From positions 53,688,419 through 53,752,418 of the forward strand of contig NC_134095.1 of the NCBI RefSeq assembly GCF_000715075.1: a stretch of 64,000 bases of DNA, in the 5' to 3' direction. The notes below the pieces were generated by a model that saw only the letters and a program-made list of their open reading frames with translations, was not told where the DNA came from and did not search any database. Position 1 is the stretch's first letter; every line of letters begins with the position of its first letter. This document shows, one piece after another, positions 47,401 to 59,378 of this stretch. Both the position numbers and the translations under genes were made by a program. Source of the DNA: Nicotiana tabacum (Eukaryota; Streptophyta; Magnoliopsida; Solanales; Solanaceae).

Positions 47401-50400
47401 AGTTCAAGCTTCATCTGGAATGGTGGAGTCATACTGCTGGATGCATTCCAAACTCACAAATTGAGGAAACATGCTAGATTAGAGCCATGGGGATTCCTTT
47501 ACATCTATGGTCACAAAAGATCTTCAAAGAAATAGGAGATCTCTGTGGGGGATGGATAGCTACTGAAGAAGAAACTGATCTCAAAAATCATCTTAAGTGG
47601 GCAAGAATTAAAATTGTTGGTGATGGCAGAAAGACTCCCAATGAGGTTGGGATTGAAAGAGACGGTATCAAATTTTTCATCCCAATCTGGGCTGAAAGTC
47701 AGACAAGATATGAGCTGAAGATGCAAGAAAACGAACAATGTTTTGGAATAGAGAGATATTTGAACAATCTAGTGGGGTGCACCATATTGCAAAATACTGA
47801 TAAAGGAAAGGCAAATGTGCAACTTACACAAGGTTCGAGTTCGATGAATCAGAGCAGTAAAGCGACAAACAACGAGCTGAAATCATATGACTCCGACTTG
47901 GCTGCACAAGTCATTTTTAATGATCTCTCGTGTGAATTTTCTGATGATATAGGCTGAAACCTTGTATTGAGGAAATGGGAGGACCTTCTTACCTGGGGGC
48001 AAAAGAGTCTACTCCAGGGGACCCAATCCCCAATGAAAACCTTGAAAGTATGCCAAAGGCAACACTTAACAGTTGCAGTCAGCCAGAAGGTGGAGCAGGG
48101 GAGCAGAGCACAAACACAAATATGGGGGAAGATCAAGTTGGAAGTGCTTTAGAACAACTAAAGCACTTTAGCTCTATCCAAGAATGGGAAATCGAGGAGG
48201 TGAATCCGATAGCAGTTCAACAACACAATCTATTAATGGATAAAGACATGGATGCAACACTATGCATCAAAATATGATCAAATTGGGGAAAATGTTTGGA
48301 GTAGATTTTCAAGGCCATGAAGAAGAAGCATTGGAGTTGTTAATGCAAATTGACAGTTGTAGACAGGTTAGAAGGGTGGAGACAGAGTTGGAGGTGAAGA
48401 AACAAAGATTCAAAGGATCACTGGAATTAAAAGGTTTAACTTCGTTTGATGTCAAATTCAAGAGTGACGGGAAAAGGAGTAGGGGAAGAGACTTATCAAT
48501 CATTTCAATATGAAGATCAAAGTAATTTCCTAGAATGTAAGAGGATTAAACGACAAGAAGAAAAGAGAGATCATAAAAAGTCAAGTGCAGAACTGGAGGA
48601 CAGACATCATATGCATGCAAGAGACAAAAGTGGAGGGGGATATTAAGGAAATAGTCAGTCAAATATGGGGTGGTAGATGGGTGAGGTATGCAAGTTTAGA
48701 AGCTAGCGGCACGAGAGGGGGGATTTTGTTATTATGGGATTGCAGAGTATGGAAAGGGGAGGTGTTACAGACTGGTGCATACACTTTGACTTGCAAGTTC
48801 GAGGCTCTTTTACAGAATTTTCAATGTCACATAACAGGAGTGTATGCCCCAAATTGTAGAATAGAAAGGAAAATAGTATGGAGAGAAATTGGTGCAGTGA
48901 GGGGATTGATGGAAGGTCCTTGGGCGGTTTATGGCGATTTTAACGTTACAAGGTACCCTTCTGAAAAACGGGAATGTTCAAGGAGGTCCAAAGCGATGGG
49001 GGAATTCTCGGATTTTATAGAAGATATGGAGTTGATAGATCTACGACTTGAAGTAGGCTACTATACTTGGTTCAAAGGGGACAATCATACAGCCGCTTCA
49101 AGAATCAATAGATTTCTCATTTCAGAAGAATGGGTTGAAAGCTTCAGAAACATCAAGCAAACTATCCAACAAAGGCTGATTTCGGACCATTCACCTGTGG
49201 CTTTATACTGTGGTGCGTGGGAACAAGCTAAATCATACTTTAAGTTTGAAAATTGGTGGTTGAATGTGGAAGGTTTTGATGACAGAATTAGAGATTGGTG
49301 GACATCTTTTGAATTCTCAGGAAGACCAGATTACATTTTAGCTTGCAAGTTAAAAGCTCTCAAGGGCAAGCTAAAAGCTCTCAAGGGCAAGCTAAAAGAA
49401 TGGAGCAGAGTTTATGAAGGTAATTTGGGACTGCAAAAATCAAAATTGCTAAGTCAACTAGCAGGTTTTGAGACAACACAACAACTAAGAGCGCTGACAG
49501 AGTGAGGAAAGCAGCTACTCTAATGGAGATTGAGGAACAACTCAAGAATGAAGAAATTGTATGGAGACAAAAATCAAGAGCTCTGTGGCTCAAAAAAGGG
49601 GACAGGAATACAAAATTGTTCCATCGTACTGCAAATGCACACAAGAGAAACAACAACATTGATCAACTAATGATTCGACAGGAAGTAGTCGAGGATCCAG
49701 ACAGAATAGAGATTGAGATAACTTCCTTCTACAAGGAGTTATACAAAGAACCTGAAGAGTGGAGACCAACGGTCAATTTCAAAAATAGCTTAAGAATTTC
49801 TGAATCAGAAAGGGAGTTTTTATAGAGTAACTTTGAGGAACAAGAAGTTTTGACCTGTCTGAAGATGTGTGCAAGTGACAAGGCCCCAGGTCCGAATGGA
49901 TACACAATGGGTTTTTTCAGAAAGTGTTGGGACATTTTGAAGGAAGACATCATGACGGCCTTCAACAACTTCCATTCTCAGGAGATGTTTGAGAAAAGCT
50001 TCAATGCAACATATATAGCTTTGATTCCAAAGAAGACAGGTGCGAAAGAATTGAGAGATTTCAGACCGATCAGTCTGATAGGGAGCTTCTACAAAATGCT
50101 CTCAAAAGTCTTAACCGAAAGACTTAAGAGGGTGGTAGGGAAAATTGTCGATGCTTAACAAATGACTTTCATCAAAGGAAGACAAATAATAGATGCTGTG
50201 TTGATTGCCAACGAAGCTGTGAATTCAAGAATAAAAAAGAAGGAACCTGGAATCTTATGCAAATTAGACATGGAGAAGGCCTATGATCATGTAAATTGGA
50301 GCTTCCTACTCAGAATGTTAGAACTAATGGGTTTTGGGCAGAAATGGAATAGATGGATGAAATTTTGCATATCTACTGTAAAATTCTCCATTCTCATAAA

Positions 50401-53400
50401 TGGATCTCCTAAAGGTTTTTTCCATTCACACAGAGGTCTAAGACAAGGTGATCCTTTATCTCCCTTTCTATTCATTATAGCCATGGAAGGATTGAACAAC
50501 ATGATCAAAACGGCTAAAGTCAGTGGATGGGTTAAAGGTTTTGAGGTAAACAGGAGTGGGGCAAACAATCTAGAGATCACACATTTCCAATATGCTGATG
50601 ATATTCTAGTCTTCTGTGATGCCGAAAAGGACCAACTTAGATTTCTAAGAATCATTTTGGTCTTATTTGAGGGAGTCTCAGGTTTACACATCAACTGGAG
50701 AAAGAGCAATATTTTTCCCATTAATGAAGTTAACAACATGGAGCAACTGACACAGATATTGGGAGGAGAAGTTGGGTCCCTACCAACTGTTTACCTGGGG
50801 ATGTCTCTTGGCGCAAGATCCAAATCAAAAGAAATCTGGAATTCAGTCATAGAAAAGTGTGAGAAGAAGCTGTCAAGATGGAAATCACAATACCTATCTT
50901 TGGGGGGCAGGCTAGTTCTAATCAACTCAGTATTAGACTCACTTTCTACTTATATGATGTCTTTGTTCACAATTCCAGCAGACATTTTACAGAGATTGGA
51001 CAAACTCCGAAGATCATTCCTTTGGCAAGGTAATAAGGAGAAAAAGGTCTTCCATTTAGTTAAATGGAAGACACTCACAATGGATAAAAAACAAGGTGGT
51101 TTAGGAATAAGGAATTTGAAGAATCATAGCAAGGCTCTTAGAATGAAATGGTTATGGAAGTACTCTCAAGAACCCCAATCTTTATGGGGCAAAGTGATCA
51201 AAGCAAAGTATGGTGAGGAAAATAACTGGGTGTCAAAAAAAGTCAGAACATCATATGGAGTAAGTGTATGGAAATCCATGAGAGAACTTTGGCCTATAAT
51301 GAAGAATCACTCCTCCATAAGAGTGAACAACGGAAGGAACACATCATTCTGGAATAATAATTGGTTGGGAAACGGAAGCTTAAAGGAAAGATACCCCGAT
51401 ATATTTGGTTTAGCACAAAACCAGCATAAGACAATAGCTGATATGAGGAGTCATCAAGGATGGGAAATCGCTCTAAGAAGACAGTTGAATGACTGGGAGA
51501 TAACAAGATTAGCTGACCTTTACAAAGAGATAGAAGCATTTAAAGGATTACAGGAGGGTTTTGATTCACTTTGGTGGAAGAGGCACAACAGAGGGGTTTA
51601 CCGGGTGAAGGATGCATATAAGATTTTGAATCATAATAATCAACAGGTGGACCCATGGCCTTGGAAACATATATGGAAAACAAAGATTCCATACAAAATA
51701 GCTTGCTTCACTTGGCTACTAGCAAAGGAGGCGGTATTAACCCAGGATAATCTCATAAAAAGGGGAATTTCTCTGTGCTCAAGATGTTTTCTGTACGGGG
51801 AAAATGCTGAAACTGTCACACATTTGTTTCTACATTGCAAGATCACAGACTAACTATGGAAAATTTTTATTAGTCTTAGGGGCATTTCATGGTCAATGCC
51901 ATACAGGCTTAAAGATGTCCTTTATAGCTGGGAAGAAGCTGGAGCTGAAGCAACTAGTAGAGATAGATGGAGGACTGTCCCGGCTTGTATCTGGTGAACA
52001 GTTTGGAGGGAAAGGAACAATAGATGTTTTGAAGATAGAAGCAATCCAGTGCAGAAGATCAAACTCAACTGTATTCTTCTTTTTCGTTTTTGGTGCAAAC
52101 AGATTTACATAGAAGATACATTGACAATCATAGACATACTAGGATCTTGCTAGGTCTCGAATTAGAACATCTACTAATCCTCTCCATGTAAATCTGGTTT
52201 TTCAGTGCAACCTATGTACTGATGTTTTTAATATATACAATAGTTACCTATTCAAAAAAAAAAAAGAAAGGGAAATGGACATTAGGAAATAAGGTCATTT
52301 TTGTTGTGTGTATATGTAGAAATGGGAAATGGACTAGCTGCTTTCCCTTCAAGCATTAGGGTTGTAGGTTAAGGGGTAGTAGAGCTTTGCTTACTTCATA
52401 CCGGGGGTGAGGCGGGGTTGGATTAGGGTTGATCTTAGATAGTTTGCAGTTTATGTTGAATCCACACTATCCTTGTTGTTTATCTTAGCCCCGGGCCTTA
52501 GTTACTGGTTACTGTTATTGCATGTCATTTATCTTTTGGTTGTTATGCTTCTGTTACTATTACGGTTTCTACTGGAGTTACTAATGAATTGTTTCCTTCT
52601 TTTTTCTTTTTCTGAGCCGAGGGTTCTATCGGAAACAGCCTCTCTGTCCTATCGGGGTAGGGGCTTGTCTGCGTACACATTACCCTCCCCAGACCCCACT
52701 TTGTGGGATTTTACTGGGTTGTTGTTGTTGTATATGTAGTAATGAGAATACACGCATATGCAAACATATAATTATAAAAACCAAACAGTATAGTGCAGCG
52801 TTTTGTTTAGTGATCTCCCTGCAGATGAATCAATGTGCCATGTCTCTGAATTTGGTCGGCTATATGAATTCTTATAGTTCATGTTGCTCCATTTTAAGCT
52901 CATCTCCGTCCTATATTATGTAAATTAAAAATAAAAAGCACTAGAAGTTATCCGTATTTTCCACTAGGCATAAATCTGACTCCTAGACAATAATGAACCT
53001 AAAGTAATCATACTAACATGATTAAAACTTAATCCCAACTCATTAATATGGCCTATATATATCTTTTTCTTCCATCGTGCCCTATATTTTACTAGGCCTG
53101 CATGTTTTACAAGAGAAATTAGTTTTAAGCCTAACATTGAGTAGTTTATAGAAGTAGATGATTCCTGCAATTTCTTTCCTGTGTAAGATCCCAACTAGTA
53201 AAGTTTTGGGATTATGCTGTGTATCTAAAGAGTTTTCACATATGGTCTATATGTTCAGATCTTAATTGGACTTCTTCTGGTGTAACATTGGAATGTATTA
53301 TCATCTCGTCATGCAAATATTGTGTTGGTGATTGTTGAATTAAGACTAGCTCTGTTCCATGTTAACCGACAGAATTTGTTGATATGCAGGCTAATCCACC

Positions 53401-56400
53401 AGACCCTAAAACATTTCCTTTCATATTACTGGGGAACAAGATTGATATAGATGGGGGAAATAGCAGAGTGGTAAGACAAACGTAGTGCTAAAGTTTTCAA
53501 GTTATGGTCTTTGGATTCTATGAGAGTTTTCGTTTTCATATTCTGTGCGACATTTGTAATTGATTTATCTTTTGCATGCTGAACAGGTTTCTGAGAAGAA
53601 AGCAAAGGAATGGTGTGCTTCAAAAGGGATACCTTACTTTGAGACATCAGCAAAAGAGGATATAAATGTTGATGCTGCATTCTTGTCTATTGCAAAAACT
53701 GCTTTGGCCAATGAACACGAGCAAGATATGTGAGTATATGTGAATTTGAATATAAACAAGAGCATTGTTTGTTGGTTGTTGCTTGTATGAGATATGATGC
53801 TTACATACCTATAAACTTAGCGGTAACGATAAGATGAGCCAGCTTAAGTACTGAGAGCCCAAAGATAAGAAAAGGGCAGCCCGGTGCACTTAGCTCCTGC
53901 TATGCGCGGGGTCGGGGGAAGGGCCGAACCACAAGGGTCTATTGTATGTCAAGCATATTTATTCTAACATGTGACCCCTTGAAAGTAGAATGTTTTCTAG
54001 CGGGCGAGATGAAACTAACCTTAAATTTTCGTTGATCTTGGCAAAGATGTTTGTTTGGTTTTTGTTTTCTCAAAAGGTTTTTAGAAGAAAAAGAGGAAAC
54101 CATGTAAAAAAAAAACTTAGCCAAAAAAAAGAGACTAAGAGTTGTTTTTAGATCAAGGTAAACATTGCAACATTGAAAAAACAACTACCTTGCATGTTTT
54201 TGTTTTCTGTAATTCTAAAATCCATTTTTGAAAAGCTTCTCGAAGCAACCTTCAAAAAATTAACTGTCCAAGAGCCATCTAAAAAACTCTTTTCTTGTTA
54301 CATGCAAAAGATACTACTTGAATCATAGAGCTTCCCCAAACTTTCATGTCAAGTTTATGATTACATATCTCCAAAAATTTAAGTAATATTGATGCTTCGG
54401 AAATTCTATACTAAATGAAGTGCTACATTTTTAGCTCCATTCAGTTTGTAGTTGGCCACTTTTGAATCGTGCAGTTTGTGTAAATTTTTTAAAACTTGTT
54501 TTCAAGATTGATCTTGGAATGAAAGGCTAACCCGACAGTTCCAAGGTCGAGCTTTTGAATGTTGAAATTGATTTGCTCTGATGTGCAAAATTTTATCATC
54601 TAAGGTATCTGGATAACCAAATATATGGAAAAGTTACTGCTGGAACTAGAAAGATGATTAACTATGCACTCTCCTGCTATTTCATTCATTTGTCTTTAAT
54701 GAATCGATGTGTTTAAGACACGGAGATGACTTTGAGGCAATGTGAAGTGGTGGTCTGTGGGTGTTCAACCAAACTCCAAAGTGCAAAAAAGTTTGTTAGA
54801 ATATCAAGTGAATATGTGTCTAGATTCATACACATCTAGATTCATTATATTTGAACAAAAAAAATCATATACAATATTCTATAAGATATCTTGGGTATTC
54901 TGTATTTAATCATACAATATTTACTTACCGTGTTTGTATAAAAATTGATTACCTACCATATTGTACATAGAATAAGACTCCTAGATAAGGAGCATGTATT
55001 TTTTTTATGACCGAGAAATCCGTCTGAGGCCGATCCTTTGGACCAACCGCACCCTTCGAAACTCGGTGGATAATGGGCCCGCCCCTCTACCCTTCTCCAC
55101 TTAAATACCAGACTTTGCTCTGCATGGTGTGGGGCTTGAACCTGTGACCTAAGACACAAATCCACCACCCTTTGCCACTTGAGCTAGATAAGGAGCATGT
55201 ATTATACATCGTTTATCAAGTCAATGAGAAAATTTTCTATTTTTACATGGTATCAGAGCTTTTACAATATTTACCTTCTGCTACCGGCCACTGGTACTAG
55301 CCAATGCATGCTGCTCGCTGGGCAGTGTTATCTTCTTTTGTTCTTCCTTTTGGTGCCCGATGACCACCCTCTCTCCTACAATTGGCACCCTTATCTCCAT
55401 ATAGCCATTCATGGGTCATTCCTCTCTTTTAGGATTGTTTGTGCACCAGCTCATCTTTTCGGTGACTGGTGCTGCTAACTTTTATGCAACCGACGCTGTC
55501 CTCTAAACTTTGAATTTCTTCAGTATTCTGCCTATTCAAGTTACATTGATATTGTTTTGGAAATATGCAACACCATATCTTTTTTTTGGTAATCGAGAAT
55601 GTATTTTTTTCCTTGTGGTTCAAGAAACACTTTCTTCCACGAAACATTTGCCAACAACTTTCTAGAGGAAAGAATTGCAGCACTGTTTCTTTTTTTTGGT
55701 GATTGCGAAGTCAACTTTCCATGTTTAAAAATAAGCAAACTCAAGTTGGTTTTCCCATTTTGAGTTTGAGGGGCCATGTTTGAATATCAATTGAATGTAT
55801 CTAGATTCATATACATCTAGATTTTTTGTACTTGGATAAAAAATTTATATAGAATATTCTATAGGATAACTTGGGTATTCTGTATTTAATTATTGAATAT
55901 TACTTATCTTAGTAGTATAAGGATTGGTTAGCTATTATATTATACATAGTCTACGATTCCTATATAAAGAGCATCTCTTGTACATCGTTAATCAATTCAA
56001 TGAGAAGTTCTTTTCTATTTTCACATGGTATCTCATTGACTTGTTTAACAATGTACAAGAGATGCTCCTTATATATGAGTCTTAAGCTATGTACAATATG
56101 ATAGGTAATCAATTCCTATACAAATAAGGTTAGTAAATATTCTATAATTAAATATCAAATAACCTAAGGTATTCAATAGAATTTTCTATATTATTTTCCT
56201 TATTTAAGTATAATGAATCTAGATGTGTATGAATTTAAATACATATTCACTTGATATTCTAACATGCCCTCTCAAACTAAGAATAAGGAAAGCAACTTGA
56301 GTTTGGTTATATAAAAAACATACAATGTTGATGCCGAATTCTCTCTAGATTCATGCACAATCACAAAATATAAATGCATTGTTGGAATTATTTCCTCTGA

Positions 56401-58215
56401 GAAGTTGTTGGTAACCGCATAATGTGCTCGTTGAACTACACAGAAAAAAGGATCTTTTTTCAATCACCGAAAACAAATATGGTTTTGCAAATCTTTAGGA
56501 CATCGATCGCATAAAAAGTAACGTCTCTCGCCAGAGAAATGAATGGTGCTTGAACAATCCTAAGGAGAGGAATGACGCGTAAACACTCATCTAGATGTAG
56601 GGTCACCAATTGATGGAGCGAGGAGTGTCATCAGACAATAAAAGAAAGGAACATTGGCCAGGCAAGCAGCAGTTTTGGCCACACTGATAGCTTCCGTAGT
56701 CTCTAGATTGTGAAGGCTCTAATACCAAGTGAAAAGAGAAATATTAACAATGTACAAGAGGTGCTCCTTATGTAGGAGTCTTAGGCTATGGACAATTATG
56801 GTAGATAATCAATCCCTATACTAATAAGGTAAGCGGATACTTAATAGTTAAATACAGAATATCCTAAGTATCATGTATCATATTCTATATGATTTTCCTT
56901 ATTCAAGCTATGAACTTAGACATGTATGCATGTAGATACATATTCAATGTTGATACATATTCACTTGATATTCTAACAGTGACCAATACCAAGAGAAATT
57001 GAAATTAGAAGTGAAGATACCAGAAAACTCGGTTTGACGGTTTGAGTGCTTAAATAGTGATAATTCTTCAGTGATCCACCTAACGCTGTCAGTATAGCCG
57101 TTTCACAAGGGTATGCAGATTTTAAGTCTTAGGTGGCAGAGCTTACCATTTGACCTGATAATGTAGCTAAAAAGTTCAATCAATAAGGTGAGGTTAAGCA
57201 TGGTTGGGTTGTAAAGGACCAGACTTTTGATGATGACTCCAGAGAGTAGAGTCGTCAACTATTGACATCTTCAATAGATTTTGTGGCTATACTTGTGTTG
57301 ATTTGGGAGATAACTTAGACAATGGTGACTTTGTTTGGTTTCACTAATTTACCTGCCTAAAAGCCTGATACTGAAAAATAGAGTCGATGATATGTTAGAG
57401 TTGATTACACAGGCTTAACAGATAAATTTTCTATTCACTGCAGAATTTAGGATCAGAAGGAAGTGATGGACAGTAGCATCAGTTTTTCATAGAAATACTA
57501 CTTCATGCTTTTATATTCTGTAGCCTTTGGCGTGCCTGCAGGATACAGATGTTCTGTGTTATCAGGGAAGCTTTAGTGGTCTATATATTTTGGTGCAATG
57601 ATCGCTGCTCTACTTTCCATAAAACAAATGGAATATGTTGTGGTAGCTCAAAACTCAAGTAACTCTGACATATGGTTCATAAAGAGTTCAAGAGCTCATA
57701 GATTTGTTGGAACGTCATTTCATCACAGGATGTTCTACCATGGTGCCTGCTGCTTCTGTAACAATGAAAGTTTAGACAGGCAATGGTTGGTTATTAGGAT
57801 AAACTCCAATGAATCTTGTTAGAGTGCATTTCTAATAAGATAATATCACTTTAATCTTTGAACCTGAAAAAGTATTTTTCGGAAATCGGAATTAGTATAT
57901 CTCTGATAATTATGACAGCAGTACGTTAAATGGTTTTCCCTGAGTTTTCTGTACAGGGCGTAGAATAATTGAGTAATAATATCCTGATTGACTATCGACT
58001 ATTAATAATATAGCGACTATGGAAGTGAAAATGCATTTTGGTAGGCCAGATAGTGAACGTACTCTATGTTCCTCATCCCTCTACCTTCAACTACTGCATT
58101 TTGGCTGCTAGGGAACCTGCATATACTAAAATCTTGTGTTCTGTTTTCCAGATACTTCCAGGGCATTCCGGAGGCAGTTTCAGAGACGGAGCAAAGAGGT
58201 GGTTGTGCATGTTAA
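44486..58215 (+). CDS. RABG3: RABG3 (Rab7-type) small GTPase
   Basis: Seven exons with GT-AG introns: 44486-44538, 44685-44711, 45119-45218, 45346-45492, 53390-53470, 53587-53729, 58152-58215, totalling 615 nt (204 aa plus TAA). The GTPase motifs are complete: P-loop GDSGVGKTS, switch I with YKATIGADF, switch [19 protein letters not shown], and ETSAK. The C-terminus GGCAC gives the two cysteines for geranylgeranylation. RABG3 proteins act on late endosomes and the vacuole membrane, controlling prevacuolar-to-vacuole fusion. Length is as in the family (~206 aa) and no residue of the core motifs is lost, so the gene should be functional. Introns 4 (7.9 kb) and 6 (4.4 kb) are swollen by a LINE, SINE-type elements and a pair of inverted LTR elements; the rest of intron 6 (56979-58151) shows no gene. 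The subtype (a-f) cannot be settled by eye. Confidence 0.96.
45493..46176 (+). other. RABG3 intron 4, part before the LINE
   Basis: Ordinary intron sequence. Open frames here have no domain. It ends at the 11-bp target duplication of the LINE (46177-46187). Confidence 0.5.
46641..47957 (+). pseudogene. LINE ORF1 (DUF4283-type), decayed
   Basis: It starts [16 protein letters not shown] and has a stop at 47106; the frame resumes with a DUF4283-like region ([54 protein letters not shown]) to 47477 and then, in another frame, [20 protein letters not shown] to 47957. DUF4283 proteins are the RNA-binding ORF1 products of plant L1 elements. I see no CCHC knuckle in the readable part. One stop and one frameshift prevent a full product. 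Sequence 47958-48509 links to ORF2 and shows only short frames. Confidence 0.75.
48510..52153 (+). pseudogene. LINE ORF2: endonuclease, reverse transcriptase, zf-RVT
   Basis: The start is MKIKVIS at 48510 followed by a TAG where family members have Trp (SWNVRGLN). Endonuclease motifs: [33 protein letters not shown] and SDHSPV (the D/H pair of the APE-type fold). A frameshift near 49500 leads to [83 protein letters not shown] and the catalytic [10 protein letters not shown]. The C-terminal zf-RVT region has [20 protein letters not shown] and [20 protein letters not shown]. Stops at 49825, 50156, 51851 and about 51998 interrupt the RT frame. A 21-bp direct duplication (KLKALKG twice, near 49350-49395) lies after the endonuclease. 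Nearly complete but not translatable. Confidence 0.9.
52320..52729 (+). mobile_element. TTG-tailed SINE/RTE-type insertion
   Basis: About 410 bp ending in GGGTTGTTGTTGTTG and flanked by GTATATGTAG on both sides (52310-52319, 52730-52739). The 3' part (GTCTGCGTACACATTACCCTC, then CAGACCCCACTTTGTGGGAT) is the very common Solanaceae repeat tail shared by tobacco TS-type SINEs and RTE LINEs (from memory). The 5' end is uncertain because the first ~35 bases repeat sequence found at 46135-46187. Confidence 0.65.
53864..53944 (-). mobile_element. SINE fragment in RABG3 intron 6
   Basis: GGGCAGCCCGGTGCACTTAGCT and GGGGAAGGGCCGAACCACAA belong to a common tRNA-derived Solanaceae SINE read on the minus strand. 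Only the inner part remains; the tRNA-like head with the B box is missing. Confidence 0.55.
54794..56025 (+). mobile_element. TRIM-like LTR element F1 (plus orientation)
   Basis: LTRs at 54794-55247 (251 bp plus a SINE insertion) and 55777-56025 (249 bp), both starting TGTTAGAATATC/TGTTTGAATATC and ending in TTTTACA/TTTCACA. The PBS TGGTATCAGAGC at 55248 matches initiator tRNA-Met, and GAGTTTGAGGGGCCA at about 55761 is the PPT. The internal region is only ~530 bp and non-coding, so the element cannot encode its own proteins. Size and structure fit a terminal-repeat retrotransposon in miniature or a deleted copia. Confidence 0.8.
55001..55203 (-). mobile_element. tRNA-derived SINE inside the F1 5' LTR
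   Basis: On the minus strand: a 5' part with A-box-like TAGCTCAAGTGG, B-box-like GGTTCAAGCCCC, a body with GGCGGGCCC, and a short A tail (T-run at about 55001). The target duplication CTAGATAAGGAGCATGTATT is at 54981-55000 and again at 55184-55203, 20 bp without a mismatch. The second copy overlaps the SINE head at its TAG, so the true boundary may differ by a base or two. The perfect duplication suggests a recent insertion. Confidence 0.85.
56031..56978 (-). mobile_element. TRIM-like LTR element F2 (minus orientation)
   Basis: The same family as F1 in the opposite orientation. The LTRs are 56728-56978 (251 bp, 5' in element sense) and 56031-56264 (3', missing the last ~20 bases). On the minus strand the PBS reads TGGTATTAGAGC next to 56728. 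The internal region (56265-56727) is homologous to that of F1 (GGATTGTTCAAGCACCA versus GGATTGTTTGTGCACCA). Only 5 bases (TGGTA) separate it from F1. Confidence 0.8.
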
Positions 58216-59378
58216 GGTGGATGAAGCAATTTCATTGAGTGCTATATGTAATCGCTGTTGTTGCCTATTTTTCCTGCAACAGTATCGTTACTCTCAGGCC
58301 GTAACCATTCTTTTGTACCCATTACTACATAACTCTTCACTTAAGATTGCATATTCTATTGATTCCCTCAGTGTTGTTTTGGAAAGAAATACATCTTTGT
58401 CACATCCAGATACTGGAGGTATAGGAACTCAGGAATGTCTCCTTGTATTGCAGTTGGCTCTGAGAAAGATTCTAATTGTGCATTTTGCCGTACCCTGGGT
58501 GGTTGGATTTTATTGTATACTCTGAAAACTGTATTTTTCTACATCTACGTATAACAATGAGTTGGATTGGTAACTGTTACTGTGCTTCATTCCATGAACT
58601 TTCAGTTAGACGAAATTATTAGTTATGCAAAAAAATTGCTGTTTGCTTCATTCATGGAGCGGATGAAAAATTACTATCTTTTCTTTTTGAAGCTCAGGTA
58701 TGCAGAAGTAGCACCAGATTGTGTAAGTTTACAGGAGACTTAAATGAATGATATTATACCAATCTTCTGGTTGCACATGACTAAATAAATAACAATCATG
58801 TTTCAGTATAACTCGCTCTAGATAATATAGATTATAGTGATGGGCATGAGTATTTTCCAGATGATTTTTTCAACCTAAAACTTTGAAGTCACTTGGATAG
58901 ACCTTGAAATATATTTTGTAGCAAAAAACTAAAATAGGTTGATCCACTATTAAATTGGATATAATTAATCTTGGAAAATATATATTTTTTGTTGTTTTTA
59001 TTGAATAGGAAAAAAAAAAGAAAAGAAAAGAAAAGGCAATGATGTGCTTCCAATCTCTGCTTGAATGAATTAAATATTAGTGTACCAATTGCTTTCTCCA
59101 CGTGTTTATTTCCTCCTTTTTTTTTTTTTTTTTGGCTTGGAAAAAAAAAAAGAAACTTTAATTTGCAAAAATAGTATAGTACTCCACCTTTTATTTAATT
59201 GAAAGGGAATAAAGTAATGAAATGAAAGACTTCCAAGTATGATCAACAAGAAGCAACTTGTTTCCATTATTATGACACAAACTCAGTGGACGTGGAGCAA
59301 TGAGCTTCTCACATTTTGTTTCCTTTATCCATTCTTCCTCATTTGCAAAAGTGGTAGACGAAGAGACAGTAGAGGAAG
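58216..59378 (+). other. RABG3 3' UTR and spacer to the next gene
   Basis: The first few hundred bases should be the RABG3 3' UTR; the 129-codon open frame here overlaps the last exon in a wrong frame and is not a gene. Purine runs (AAAAG repeats at about 59008-59035) and a T15 tract near 59118-59133 follow. The promoter of the next gene must lie within the last few hundred bases. Confidence 0.5.

Larger units (their letters stand above)
46188..52269 (+). mobile_element. L1-type LINE, full length, in RABG3 intron 4
   Basis: A non-LTR retrotransposon of 6.1 kb, in sense orientation. It starts at about 46188 with a ~450-bp 5' UTR, then ORF1 and ORF2, and ends in an A-rich tail (about 52254-52269). 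The direct repeat GGGAAATGGAC is at 46177-46187 and 52270-52280, so both ends are defined and the copy is not 5'-truncated, which is unusual for LINEs. ORFs carry only a few stops and frameshifts, so it is fairly young. Several stops are explained by C-to-T or G-to-A changes. Confidence 0.9.

Noticed and set aside
57598..57822. 74-codon frame in RABG3 intron 6
   Set aside because: Some phrases look protein-like ([11 protein letters not shown]), but there is no domain, no splice context and no start context; treated as intron.
58136..58525. 129-codon frame overlapping the last RABG3 exon
   Set aside because: Wrong frame relative to the RABG3 coding sequence; the rest is 3' UTR.
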